From: Actinomycetota bacterium
GTDB lineage: Bacteria; Actinomycetota; Acidimicrobiia; IMCC26256
Assembly (NCBI GenBank): GCA_009702955.1
Contig: WLHA01000064.1
Location: 1-6,763 of the forward strand
DNA length: 6,763 nt
Direction of reading: 5' to 3'
The notes beneath the pieces are model-generated. The model did not search any database and was not told the DNA's origin. It saw only the letters and a list, made by a program, of their open reading frames with translations. This document shows positions 1 through 6,118 of this stretch, in pieces; position 1 is the first letter of the stretch, and every line of letters begins with the position of its first letter. Made by a program: the position numbers and the translations under genes.

Positions 1-377
1 AACTCAAATACCTGTCCACCGATGAAGAGCATCCCAAAAGCAGCTGTCGCTAGAACCCAGACTCGAAAACGCCTGTGATCCCCACGCTGAATCGCTGCAA
101 GTGCCAGCACCATGGTGAGACTCGACATCAGAAGAATGAACGAGGTAACAGACGTAAATGGAATGTTGTAGAGCGACCGAGGCGTAGGCCCGGCCACGTT
201 GCGGTTGCGGTAGAGCAGATAGGTAGTAATAAACGCACCGAAGAAGAGGCAGTCCGAGGAGAGGAATACCCACATCGCGAGTTTCGTATTACTAACGCCA
301 GCACTAGGGACATGATGATCATGCTCGAGCGCGTGCGCGTCGGTGTCATGCGTTACAGGAAGCGCTACCTGTGCCAT
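1..377 (-). CDS. ctaE: Cytochrome c oxidase subunit III, N-terminal part (cut by left edge)
   Basis: Subunit III of the aa3/caa3 oxidase, a membrane subunit that packs against subunit I and supports sustained proton uptake. I translated 125 residues from the ATG at 377; the frame is open to base 1, so the C-terminus is missing. Three hydrophobic helices are visible at about residues 33-56, 73-96 and 104-124. The first contains WVFLSSDCLFFGAF and the third ends FGMLFIGGQVFE, both typical of COX3. The family's usual Glu in the first of these motifs is Asp42 here. The protein starts directly at the helix matching the third helix of seven-helix COX3, so it is the short (five-helix) form. The N-terminus (residues 10-22) is rich in His and Asp. 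The start is supported by AGGAGG at 386-391, inside the end of ctaD, eight bases upstream; only three bases separate the ctaD stop from this ATG. Third gene of the cta operon. Confidence 0.93.
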   Translation of the reverse strand, partial: MAQVALPVTHDTDAHALEHDHHVPSAGVSNTKLAMWVFLSSDCLFFGAFITTYLLYRNRNVAGPTPRSLYNIPFTSVTSFILLMSSLTMVLALAAIQRGDHRRFRVWVLATAAFGMLFIGGQVFE

Positions 378-380
378 TAC

Positions 381-2312
381 TTAGCCCTCCTGCGTTCCGG
401 GCTCAATGGCCCAGCCGTACATTCCGAATAGCAGAAGGAGTACCCCAGGAACGGCTAACCAGGGGCTCTTGAATACTGCCGCGTAACCGATGACTGGCAA
501 GCCCGCTGCAAGCACGAGCGGGAAGTATGAAGGCGATGGAAGGTGGATCTTGGAGACATCAACACTCGATGCAGGATCAACCTCAACATCTGGAAGGCGC
601 ACCAAGCGGCCTTCGTCATCCTCGGTGTACTTACGGTGCCAGAAGTCGTCACGAGCCTCAACCTGAGGAACAACCGCAAAGTTGTAGGCAGGTGCCGGCG
701 AAGGAATACTCCACTCGAGGGTACGTGCATCCCACGGGTCAGGACCAGATAGCGGTCCCCTCTTCCATGACCACACAACGTTGGTAACAAAGAGCAGTAC
801 CGCAAACGCTATCAAGAATGACCCGGCGGTGACCACCATGTTCAACGTGTCCCACCCGAGGCCCTCGGAGTACCTGTAGGTACGTCGCGGCATTCCCGTC
901 AATCCTAAGAAGTGCATTGGGAAGAATGTGAGGTTGAAGCCTAAGAAGATGAGCCAGAAGGAGGTCTTTCCAAGCTTCTCGTTCATCATTCGCCCAAACA
1001 TCTTCGGGAACCAGAAGACGATTCCGCCGAGAATGGCGAAGATGAGTCCACCGAAGAGCACGTAGTGGAAGTGAGCGACCACATAGTAGGTGTCAGTCTG
1101 CTGCGTATCCGCTGGAACGATCGAGTGCGTAACACCGGAGAGTCCACCGAGGGTGAACATCGCTATGAAACCTAAGGAGAAGAGCATCGGGGTATTGAGT
1201 CGAAGAGACCCTCCCCAGACTGTTCCCAGCCAGTTGAATATCTTCACTCCGGTTGGCACGGCAATAAGCATGGTGGAGAGACCGAACGCCGATACGGCGA
1301 CAGGCCCAAGCCCTGTAGCGAACATGTGGTGGGCCCAGACTCCCCATCCCATGAATCCGATTGCGATACCAGAGAAGACAACAACGGAGTATCCGAAAAG
1401 AGGCTTGCGCGACATGACGGGAAGGATCTCGGAGACAATTCCCATACCCGGGAGGATCAGGATATAGACCTCAGGGTGACCGAAAATCCAGAACAAGTGT
1501 TGATAGAGAAGCGGGTCTCCACCGTTCTGCGCTACGAAGAAGTTGGTCATGTAGTTCCGGTCGAAGAAGACCATGATCAATGCTGCTGTTACTACTGGGA
1601 GCGCAAAGACAGTTAGGAACGCAACGATGAGCATCATCCATACGAAGACCGGCATACGCATAAGCGTCATTCCCTGTGCACGCATGTTCAGGATGGTGAC
1701 TACAAAGTTAAGCGCCGAGGTAGTAGATCCAATACCGAGCATGATTAGCCCGATTACCCAGAAGTCAGGGCCGTGGCCGGGTAGGTATCCAGCGCTTAGA
1801 GGCGTTGAGGTAAGCGGCGTGTAACCGAACCACCCACCGTTGGGCATATTCGCGATACCCGTAAAGATGCTGGAGTAGACGAAGAGTCCTCCGAACAGAA
1901 ATACCCAGTAACCGAACATGTTCATGCGAGGGAAGGCGACGTCTCTCGCGCCGATCATCAGGGGTATTAGGTAGTTACCGAATGCAACCGCCATTGGCAT
2001 TCCAACAAGGAAGACCATTGTGGTTCCATGCATCGTGAACATTGCGTTGTACTGGCCGGCGGTAAGAACCTGTCCGTTCGGGGCCATGAGCTGCAGACGA
2101 ATAAGCAGCGCCTCAATACCTGCAATTACAAAGAATAGAAGTGCAGAAGATCCATAGAGGATTCCGATCTTCTTATGGTCAATCGTCGTGAACCAGCTCC
2201 AGAGGCCAGAGGTTGCGGCTGGTCGACGCAGAGGGTCGACGCGCGTTTGGATTACCGCCGGCGATTCTGTCTGAATGACAACTTCCGGGATGACTTCTGG
2301 AACGGCCGTCAC
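381..2312 (-). CDS. ctaD: Cytochrome c oxidase subunit I (A1-type haem-copper oxidase), 643 aa
   Basis: Catalytic subunit of the terminal oxidase, reducing O2 to water in the cytoplasmic membrane and pumping protons. Visible ligands: His95 (FTMHGTT) and His416 for low-spin haem a, His414 for haem a3 (AHFHYV), and His279, His328 and His329 for CuB, with Tyr283 for the His-Tyr cross-link (GHPEVY). Proton-path residues are present: Asp124 in GARDVAFPR, Glu281 in HPEV (defining the A1 type) and Lys357 in PTGVKIFNW. About twelve core helices lie at 50-515. A hydrophilic segment (about 516-593) follows, then two further helices (about 594-636), making it longer than the 530-580 residues of minimal forms and resembling the extended CtaD of Bacillus-type caa3 oxidases. 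The start is a GTG with GGAGGT six bases upstream; the nearby ATG at 2326 is out of frame and stops after five codons. Second gene of ctaCDE, 61 bases after ctaC. Confidence 0.97.
   Translation of the reverse strand: MTAVPEVIPEVVIQTESPAVIQTRVDPLRRPAATSGLWSWFTTIDHKKIGILYGSSALLFFVIAGIEALLIRLQLMAPNGQVLTAGQYNAMFTMHGTTMVFLVGMPMAVAFGNYLIPLMIGARDVAFPRMNMFGYWVFLFGGLFVYSSIFTGIANMPNGGWFGYTPLTSTPLSAGYLPGHGPDFWVIGLIMLGIGSTTSALNFVVTILNMRAQGMTLMRMPVFVWMMLIVAFLTVFALPVVTAALIMVFFDRNYMTNFFVAQNGGDPLLYQHLFWIFGHPEVYILILPGMGIVSEILPVMSRKPLFGYSVVVFSGIAIGFMGWGVWAHHMFATGLGPVAVSAFGLSTMLIAVPTGVKIFNWLGTVWGGSLRLNTPMLFSLGFIAMFTLGGLSGVTHSIVPADTQQTDTYYVVAHFHYVLFGGLIFAILGGIVFWFPKMFGRMMNEKLGKTSFWLIFLGFNLTFFPMHFLGLTGMPRRTYRYSEGLGWDTLNMVVTAGSFLIAFAVLLFVTNVVWSWKRGPLSGPDPWDARTLEWSIPSPAPAYNFAVVPQVEARDDFWHRKYTEDDEGRLVRLPDVEVDPASSVDVSKIHLPSPSYFPLVLAAGLPVIGYAAVFKSPWLAVPGVLLLLFGMYGWAIEPGTQEG
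386..391 (-). promoter_or_regulatory. Ribosome binding site of ctaE inside ctaD
   Basis: Perfect AGGAGG on the minus strand, eight bases before the ctaE ATG and overlapping the last sense codons of ctaD. It fixes the ctaE start and suggests coupled translation of subunits I and III. Confidence 0.75.
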
Positions 2313-2318
2313 GGTCGT

Positions 2319-2324
2319 ACCTCC
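2319..2324 (-). promoter_or_regulatory. Ribosome binding site deciding the GTG start of ctaD
   Basis: GGAGGT on the minus strand, six bases before the GTG at 2312. It favours this non-ATG start over later in-frame Met codons. Confidence 0.75.
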
Positions 2325-2326
2325 AT

Positions 2327-2362
2327 AATTTCTAGGGCTATTTTCAGGGCAATTTTAAGGGC
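2327..2362 (-). repeat. Three tandem imperfect 12-base repeats between ctaC and ctaD
   Basis: Read on the minus strand the copies are GCCCTTAAAATT (2362-2351), GCCCTGAAAATA (2350-2339) and GCCCTAGAAATT (2338-2327). They abut exactly and share GCCCT followed by an A/T-rich half. They fill most of the 61-base gap and end just before the ctaD ribosome binding site. The function is unknown: an unstructured A-rich translation enhancer, a protein or small-RNA site, or a slippage-born duplication are all possible. Confidence 0.7.
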
Positions 2363-2373
2363 TTGTTTACGCA

Positions 2374-3486
2374 CTATTTTTGACCCAACAGGTATGTAAC
2401 GATTATGTCTGCCTCTGCATTGGTCATTAGAGGAAGGGGTTTCCCGTTTAGTTTTATTGGAGTTGTAAACGACGGCATACCCACGCAGGTTGCTGGTGCA
2501 GGCAGGCGACACTTCTGCGACTGCATCGGAATCATTGACGGAGCATTCTTTACCCAACGGAGCAGGTTCGCCCGGTTGGTCTTATACATGCCTCCGGCGA
2601 AATATTCTCGACTCGCGAGGTGGGTCAAGTTTGGGCCGTAGGCAGGTGTTGAGGTGGAATCAAATACGTGGCAGTTGACGCACTGGTATTTCTTGGCAGT
2701 GAGTTCCTGGACCTTGCCTGCGTACTCCTGGGCTGGGCCCTTCTTCTGGCCGGCTATCCACTTGGCAAAATCGGCCTTGGAGTCGACGATTACCCAGAAC
2801 TTCATGTTTGCGTGAGACAACCCGCAGTACTCAGCACAGGCTCCACGAAACACCCCAGGCTTTTCTGAGGCTGAGAAAGAGAGCACATTGGTTCGCCCGG
2901 GAACTACGTCTCGTTTACCCGCAAGCTCGGGGACCCAGAAGGAGTGAAGCACGTTATCTGACTGCTCGCGCACCGTGATCTTTGCCCCAACCGGAGCGTG
3001 CATCATCGTCGAGGTAACTACCGGAGTATCAATACCAAACTTGGCTTGACCCTTCGGGTATTGAAACTCCCACCACCACTGCTTACCGACCACTGTGATC
3101 TGCAGGGCCTCGGCTTTCGGTGGAGTCTTTGCAAGTTCAAAAATTGTTGCGACTGTTGGTACAGCAATAACTGCGAGAATCAGTGCCGGAAGAATTGTCC
3201 AGCCAATCTCAAGCACAGAGTTTCCATGTGTCTGCTTAGGGTTGCGCTTTCCATCCTTATCGCGAAAACGAAGCGCAATGAAGAGCGTCATCCCGACGAC
3301 GCCGATTCCAACCGCTATAGCGATGATGAAGATCGGATTGATCAGGTTGTCGATCTTCTTCGCCGTCTCACCGGCGGGGTTCATTGGGTTCTGGCCGTTC
3401 TCGTTTGCGCAGGCCGCCAGAAATAATGGGGCAGCAAGAATCAGTGCGCCTCGGCGCACCTTCCTCAACCCGAGCAATCGACTCAT
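2374..3486 (-). CDS. ctaC: Cytochrome c oxidase subunit II, lipoprotein with fused cytochrome c (caa3 type), 370 aa
   Basis: Takes electrons and passes them to subunit I through CuA. The N-terminus has basic residues, a hydrophobic stretch and a lipobox LAAC (Cys26), so a lipid-anchored mature end is likely. Two membrane helices follow at about 50-72 and 92-117. The cupredoxin domain (about 125-240) has the aromatic motif QWWWEFQYP (136-144) and the full CuA set: His181, Cys217, Glu219, Cys221, His225 and Met228. A class I cytochrome c domain follows, with CVNCH at 269-273 and the likely axial Met337 in GMPSF. This fusion defines the caa3 type and suggests electron entry through a tethered haem c. 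Two extra cysteines (326 and 334) lie next to the Met ligand. The ATG start has GAGGA eight bases upstream, overlapping the stop of a possible 13-codon leader. First gene of the operon; the promoter probably lies in 3487-3701. Confidence 0.96.
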   Translation of the reverse strand: MSRLLGLRKVRRGALILAAPLFLAACANENGQNPMNPAGETAKKIDNLINPIFIIAIAVGIGVVGMTLFIALRFRDKDGKRNPKQTHGNSVLEIGWTILPALILAVIAVPTVATIFELAKTPPKAEALQITVVGKQWWWEFQYPKGQAKFGIDTPVVTSTMMHAPVGAKITVREQSDNVLHSFWVPELAGKRDVVPGRTNVLSFSASEKPGVFRGACAEYCGLSHANMKFWVIVDSKADFAKWIAGQKKGPAQEYAGKVQELTAKKYQCVNCHVFDSTSTPAYGPNLTHLASREYFAGGMYKTNRANLLRWVKNAPSMIPMQSQKCRLPAPATCVGMPSFTTPIKLNGKPLPLMTNAEADIIVTYLLGQK

Positions 3487-3493
3487 TCCGTCA

Positions 3494-3498
3494 TCCTC
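3494..3498 (-). promoter_or_regulatory. Ribosome binding site of ctaC
   Basis: GAGGA on the minus strand, centred about ten bases before the ATG at 3486. It overlaps the TGA (3499-3497) of the possible upstream leader ORF, so ribosomes ending there would sit on the ctaC initiation site. Confidence 0.55.
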
Positions 3499-3538
3499 AC
3501 GCGTTTGGTAGCCGGTGACGCTCTAATCCCCGGGTCAT
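3497..3538 (-). CDS. Possible 13-codon leader ORF upstream of ctaC
   Basis: ATG at 3538 to TGA at 3499-3497, encoding MTRGLERHRLPNA. It is preceded by AAGGGA (3547-3542) at a rather short spacing and ends on the ctaC ribosome binding site, ten bases before the ctaC ATG. The peptide has no run of one amino acid that would mark a classical attenuator, though three Arg and one His are present. It may be chance; the layout is what makes it worth recording. Confidence 0.25.
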   Translation of the reverse strand: MTRGLERHRLPNA

Positions 3539-3558
3539 ACTTCCCTTACGCGTTGAGG

Positions 3559-3589
3559 ACTCTAGCGGCGAACGGCACTGAAACGGCAA
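3559..3589 (-). promoter_or_regulatory. Weak promoter candidate for ctaCDE
   Basis: On the minus strand TTGCCG (3589-3584) and TAGAGT (3564-3559) are separated by 19 bases, resembling a sigma70-type -35/-10 pair with four matches in each box and a long spacer. It is the best pair I found between era and ctaC, placing a start about 65 bases before the ctaC ATG. The support is weak. Confidence 0.25.
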
Positions 3590-3633
3590 CTTGTAGGGGA
3601 GCGAATTAGGCACTCTGTTGACTAAAAGATGGA

Positions 3634-3659
3634 GCCGTAAATCACAGCTCTAAATCACA
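3634..3659. repeat. Two abutting 13-base direct repeats upstream of the cta operon
   Basis: On the minus strand TGTGATTTAGAGC (3659-3647) is followed directly by TGTGATTTACGGC (3646-3634), identical at 11 of 13 bases. The core TGTGATTTA is perfect in both. The site lies about 150-170 bases before ctaC, between era and the candidate promoter, where a transcription factor operator could sit. The 13-base period is slightly more than one helical turn. It could also be a chance duplication. Confidence 0.6.
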
Positions 3660-3701
3660 CTCCCGAGAGCAAAGTTCTGCTATGGGACCGACCGGTTCTT
3701 T

Positions 3702-4724
3702 CTAGAGACCGAGCCTGTCGAGGGCATGCCCTCTGCGCTGCCAGTTGGGGTCCACCTTGACCTTGTTCTCTATGTAGACCCGAGCACCAAGGAGTTGCTC
3801 GGCCTCAACGCGTGCGGCGGTGCCCGCATCGCGTAGCACCGAGCCCTTGTGACCGATCACAATCCCCTTCTGAGAATCCCGCTCCACACGGATTGTGACC
3901 CGGAATCTAAGGATTTCTTCCTTCTCTGGGGCACTCGACTCCCCGTCTTGGCCGCCTTCTTCACTACCTTCTTCACTACCTTCAACCTTGCGACCTCGCC
4001 GGTTGAAAGACTCCTGCTCTTCCTCCTCGAAGGCCTCTGCAGTAACCATTATTGAGTGCGGCAACTCCTCACGGGCAATTGCGAGCAGCTTCTCCCTCAC
4101 GAGCTCGGCAACGAGAACGGCCTCAGGCTGGTCTGTAACCACGCCGCCTGGGTAGTACTCGGGGCCCTCAGGGAGCCTCGCATTGATCTCAGCCACAAGG
4201 AGGTCTACGCCATCTCCTGTGAGTGCCGAGATCGGCACAAATGCCGCAAAATCCGCTAGGCCCGATGAGTCGCTGAGTCTCTTAGCAACCGCCGCGGCAT
4301 CAGCTAGATCAACTTTGTTGACGACAAGGATCGCAGGAGTGCGCGACTCCTTGACGAGGTTGGCGATAAATCTGTCTCCCGGACCGATCGGCGAGTCGGC
4401 CTCAACTAGCAGGCAGACAACATCGACCTCGCGCAGAGTCTGCACGGAGCGCTCATTACACCGCTCCCCTAAGAGAGTTCGAGGCCTATGAATACCGGGG
4501 GTATCGAGCAGAACAATCTGACTAGAAGATGTCGTGTGTACCCCACGGATCTTTGTTCGGGTTGTCTGGGGCTTGTCAGAGACTATGGATACTTTGCGCC
4601 CAACCACATTGTTTACGAGTGTTGATTTTCCAACATTGGGACGCCCGACAAGGCTCACAAATCCACTACGAAATATCGGCTCTACTGGCTCAATTGGCTG
4701 GTCTCTGTTACTCGAATCACTCAC
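3702..4724 (-). CDS. era: GTPase Era, 340 aa, with acidic insert in the KH domain
   Basis: Essential-type ribosome assembly GTPase that binds the 3' end of 16S rRNA and helps 30S maturation. G domain motifs are clear: G1 GRPNVGKS (27-34), the switch region KPQTTRTKIRG (51-61), G3 DTPG (74-77), G4 NKVD (136-139) and G5 SAL (166-168). The C-terminal KH domain has the ELPHSI strand region (220-225) and the GxxG loop GHKG (291-294), ending WQRRGHALDRLGL. The protein is about 40 residues longer than the usual 300. The excess is a Glu/Gly/Ser-rich insert at about 232-270, with two GSEE repeats at 249-256, between two elements of the KH domain. The GTG start shares its first G with the TAG stop of the upstream corC-like gene and has TGAGG (4736-4732) seven bases ahead, so translation is probably coupled. 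Last gene of the phoH-ybeY-corC-era cluster. Confidence 0.97.
   Translation of the reverse strand: MSDSSNRDQPIEPVEPIFRSGFVSLVGRPNVGKSTLVNNVVGRKVSIVSDKPQTTRTKIRGVHTTSSSQIVLLDTPGIHRPRTLLGERCNERSVQTLREVDVVCLLVEADSPIGPGDRFIANLVKESRTPAILVVNKVDLADAAAVAKRLSDSSGLADFAAFVPISALTGDGVDLLVAEINARLPEGPEYYPGGVVTDQPEAVLVAELVREKLLAIAREELPHSIMVTAEAFEEEEQESFNRRGRKVEGSEEGSEEGGQDGESSAPEKEEILRFRVTIRVERDSQKGIVIGHKGSVLRDAGTAARVEAEQLLGARVYIENKVKVDPNWQRRGHALDRLGL
3957..3983. repeat. 12-base tandem repeat inside era
   Basis: The plus-strand unit TTCTTCACTACC occurs twice in a row with no mismatch, plus a partial third TTC. On the coding strand it gives two GSEE units in the acidic insert of Era. A perfect in-frame duplication suggests recent slippage-driven growth of a flexible loop. 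Confidence 0.8.
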
Positions 4725-6001
4725 TAGTTAGCCTCATCAGCCGAGACGACGGCGACGATGGGAACAATGACAACGCTCTTTATCCGTCGGCGCTCGATGC
4801 GCTCGACCCTGAACTTGAAGTTCTGGAATGGAAACTCCTCACCCTGCTCCGGGACACGTCCGAGAACATTAAAAACAAGTCCGGCAAGCGTGTCGGACTC
4901 TTCATCTGGGAGATCCATGCCGAGCGCCTCACCAACCTCATCGATTGGGGTATTCCCAGGGGCGCGGATCCCGCCGCCCTCTAGCCTCTCGAGGCTCGGC
5001 TCAACAGCGTCGTACTCATCGGTTATGTCTCCGACAATCTCCTCGACGAGATCCTCGAGAGTAACTAGCCCGGCTGTGCCGCCGTGCTCATCCACAACCA
5101 TCGCCATATGAAAGCGCTCAGTCCGCATGTCCTTTAGGAGCTTGGCGACCTTCTGCTGTTCAGGCACGAACTTGGCAGGTCTAAGCATCTCGCGAATCGT
5201 CGCAGGACTCTCCGAAGACCGCGACCTACGGATTAGGTCCTTCAGGTAAATAATCCCTACGACCTCGTCAGTAGTTCCCTCGTATACCGGGAGTCTTGAG
5301 AGTCCTTCATTTATCGCCGTATTTAGTGCTGCCTCGAGAGTTGACTCAACCTCAATCCCGATCATGTCCGGGCGAGGAGTCATAACTTCGCGAACGACAG
5401 TGTCGCCAAACTCGAATATGGAGTGAATGAGCTCGCGCTCGTCATGCTCAATCTCAGCATCATCGGCGGCTACGTCGGCCATCATACGAAGGTCTTGCTC
5501 CGTGACGAATGGCCCCTCTTTTAAGCCCTTACCGGGGAGCAGAATATTCGCAAGGCCTATTAGCCCTCTCGACATCTTCCGCAGTGGCCAGAAATTCGTT
5601 ATCGCGTAAAGGAACCCGGAGACTCGAAGGGCTGCGCGCTCAGGGTGCTGGATTGCATAGGTCTTAGGAGCAACCTCACCAAGCACATAATAAACAACGA
5701 TTTGGAGCGCTAAACCAATGACTAATCCAGCGCTTCCTGCCTTGCGCTCAAGCACAACACCGAGCAACGACGCGCTTGTGAGTTGCGAAAGGAGGAGCAA
5801 GAAGAGCAGCGAGTTAAGGGTGCGCTCCGGGTGCTGGAGCATCACCACAAGGCGAGCCGCACCCGGCTTGCCCTCTTCTTCTAGTGCAATAGCGCGAATT
5901 CGATTAGTACGTGTGAAGGCCGTCTCGGAGAGGGCCAACAGCGTTGAGAAAAGGAATAGGAGAACTATTCCTCCGAGCATCAGCCACTCAACATTGGTCA
6001 A
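4724..6001 (-). CDS. CNNM/CorC-HlyC family membrane protein with CBS pair, 425 aa
   Basis: Haemolysin C/CorC-like protein. Family members are linked to Mg2+ (or Co2+) transport, but the substrate cannot be read here. The order is standard: a CNNM (DUF21) membrane domain (about 1-165) with helices near 7-26, 62-82, 90-108 and 127-152; a linker to MTPRPDM (207-213); a CBS pair (about 205-325) ending in VVDEHGGTAGLVTLEDLVEEIVGDI (302-326); and a CorC_HlyC transporter-associated domain (about 340-420). The start is TTG: GGTGAG lies five bases upstream and an in-frame TGA sits nine bases before it, so no longer form is possible. Met8 is a less likely alternative. The TAG stop overlaps the era start by one base. 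A gene of this type between ybeY and era is common in Actinomycetota. The symbol is left empty because corC, hlyC and similar names are used inconsistently. Confidence 0.95.
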   Translation of the reverse strand: MTNVEWLMLGGIVLLFLFSTLLALSETAFTRTNRIRAIALEEEGKPGAARLVVMLQHPERTLNSLLFLLLLSQLTSASLLGVVLERKAGSAGLVIGLALQIVVYYVLGEVAPKTYAIQHPERAALRVSGFLYAITNFWPLRKMSRGLIGLANILLPGKGLKEGPFVTEQDLRMMADVAADDAEIEHDERELIHSIFEFGDTVVREVMTPRPDMIGIEVESTLEAALNTAINEGLSRLPVYEGTTDEVVGIIYLKDLIRRSRSSESPATIREMLRPAKFVPEQQKVAKLLKDMRTERFHMAMVVDEHGGTAGLVTLEDLVEEIVGDITDEYDAVEPSLERLEGGGIRAPGNTPIDEVGEALGMDLPDEESDTLAGLVFNVLGRVPEQGEEFPFQNFKFRVERIERRRIKSVVIVPIVAVVSADEAN

Positions 6002-6102
6002 CTGGACTCACCAAAATTCGACTCTACGTTCTTCGTGAAAACTGATTGCAGGGCGAGCGCTATGGCTGGCCGAGGCGTCTTGGGGTTAGCTAGATGATTC
6101 AT
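5998..6102 (-). CDS. Possible 34-residue small ORF between ybeY and the corC-like gene
   Basis: ATG at 6102 to TGA at 6000-5998, overlapping the TTG start of the corC-like gene as TTGA. The peptide begins MNHLANPKTPRPAIALALQS and shows no domain I recognise; the middle (about 12-19) is mildly hydrophobic. A purine-rich AGGTAGGA (6120-6113) lies ten bases ahead, adjoining the ybeY stop. For: it fills nearly the whole 117-base gap in an otherwise tightly overlapped operon and ends in a coupling-type overlap. Against: it is short and there is no homology evidence. It may be a translated leader that feeds ribosomes to the TTG start. Confidence 0.3.
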   Translation of the reverse strand: MNHLANPKTPRPAIALALQSVFTKNVESNFGESS

Positions 6103-6118
6103 TTGAGGGTCATCCTAC

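Larger units (their letters stand above)
3487..3701. other. Intergenic region between era and ctaC
   Basis: This 215-base gap is the largest in the window. It holds the 13-base direct repeats, a weak promoter candidate, an 11-base element present twice (3495-3505 and 3544-3554, minus-strand AACGCGTRAGG) and a possible leader ORF. After the era stop I find only short imperfect stems, such as AGCA/TGCT near 3668-3681, without a U tract. There is therefore no convincing intrinsic terminator. Confidence 0.6.

Noticed and set aside
4..273. 89-codon minus-strand ORF at the left edge
   Set aside because: It is out of frame with the clear COX3 reading from the ATG at 377, which has the family motifs and a strong ribosome binding site.
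2309..2557. 82-codon minus-strand ORF overlapping the 3' end of ctaC and ending at the ctaD start, with ALKI/ALKI/ALEI repeats
   Set aside because: Most of it is an out-of-frame reading of ctaC; the repetitive end merely reflects the 12-base intergenic repeats. Its composition is unlike a folded protein and no family is recognised.
3618..3623. Plus-strand TTGACT resembling a -35 box pointing towards era
   Set aside because: No acceptable -10 element at 16-18 bases, and it would only drive antisense transcription.
3634..3659. Crp/GlxR-type palindromic site suggested by two TGTGA words
   Set aside because: Both words face the same way and no TCACA partner lies at the required spacing on the same strand, so a standard dimer site is not present.
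3664..3701. Short inverted segments after era, such as AGCA/TGCT and ACCGGT, as a possible terminator
   Set aside because: Stems are four to six bases with mismatches on extension and no U-rich tract follows on the minus strand.
4529..4984. 151-codon plus-strand ORF antisense to the era 5' end and the corC-like 3' end
   Set aside because: It lies opposite two well-conserved genes, shows no recognisable domain, and is best explained as a shadow of their coding frames.
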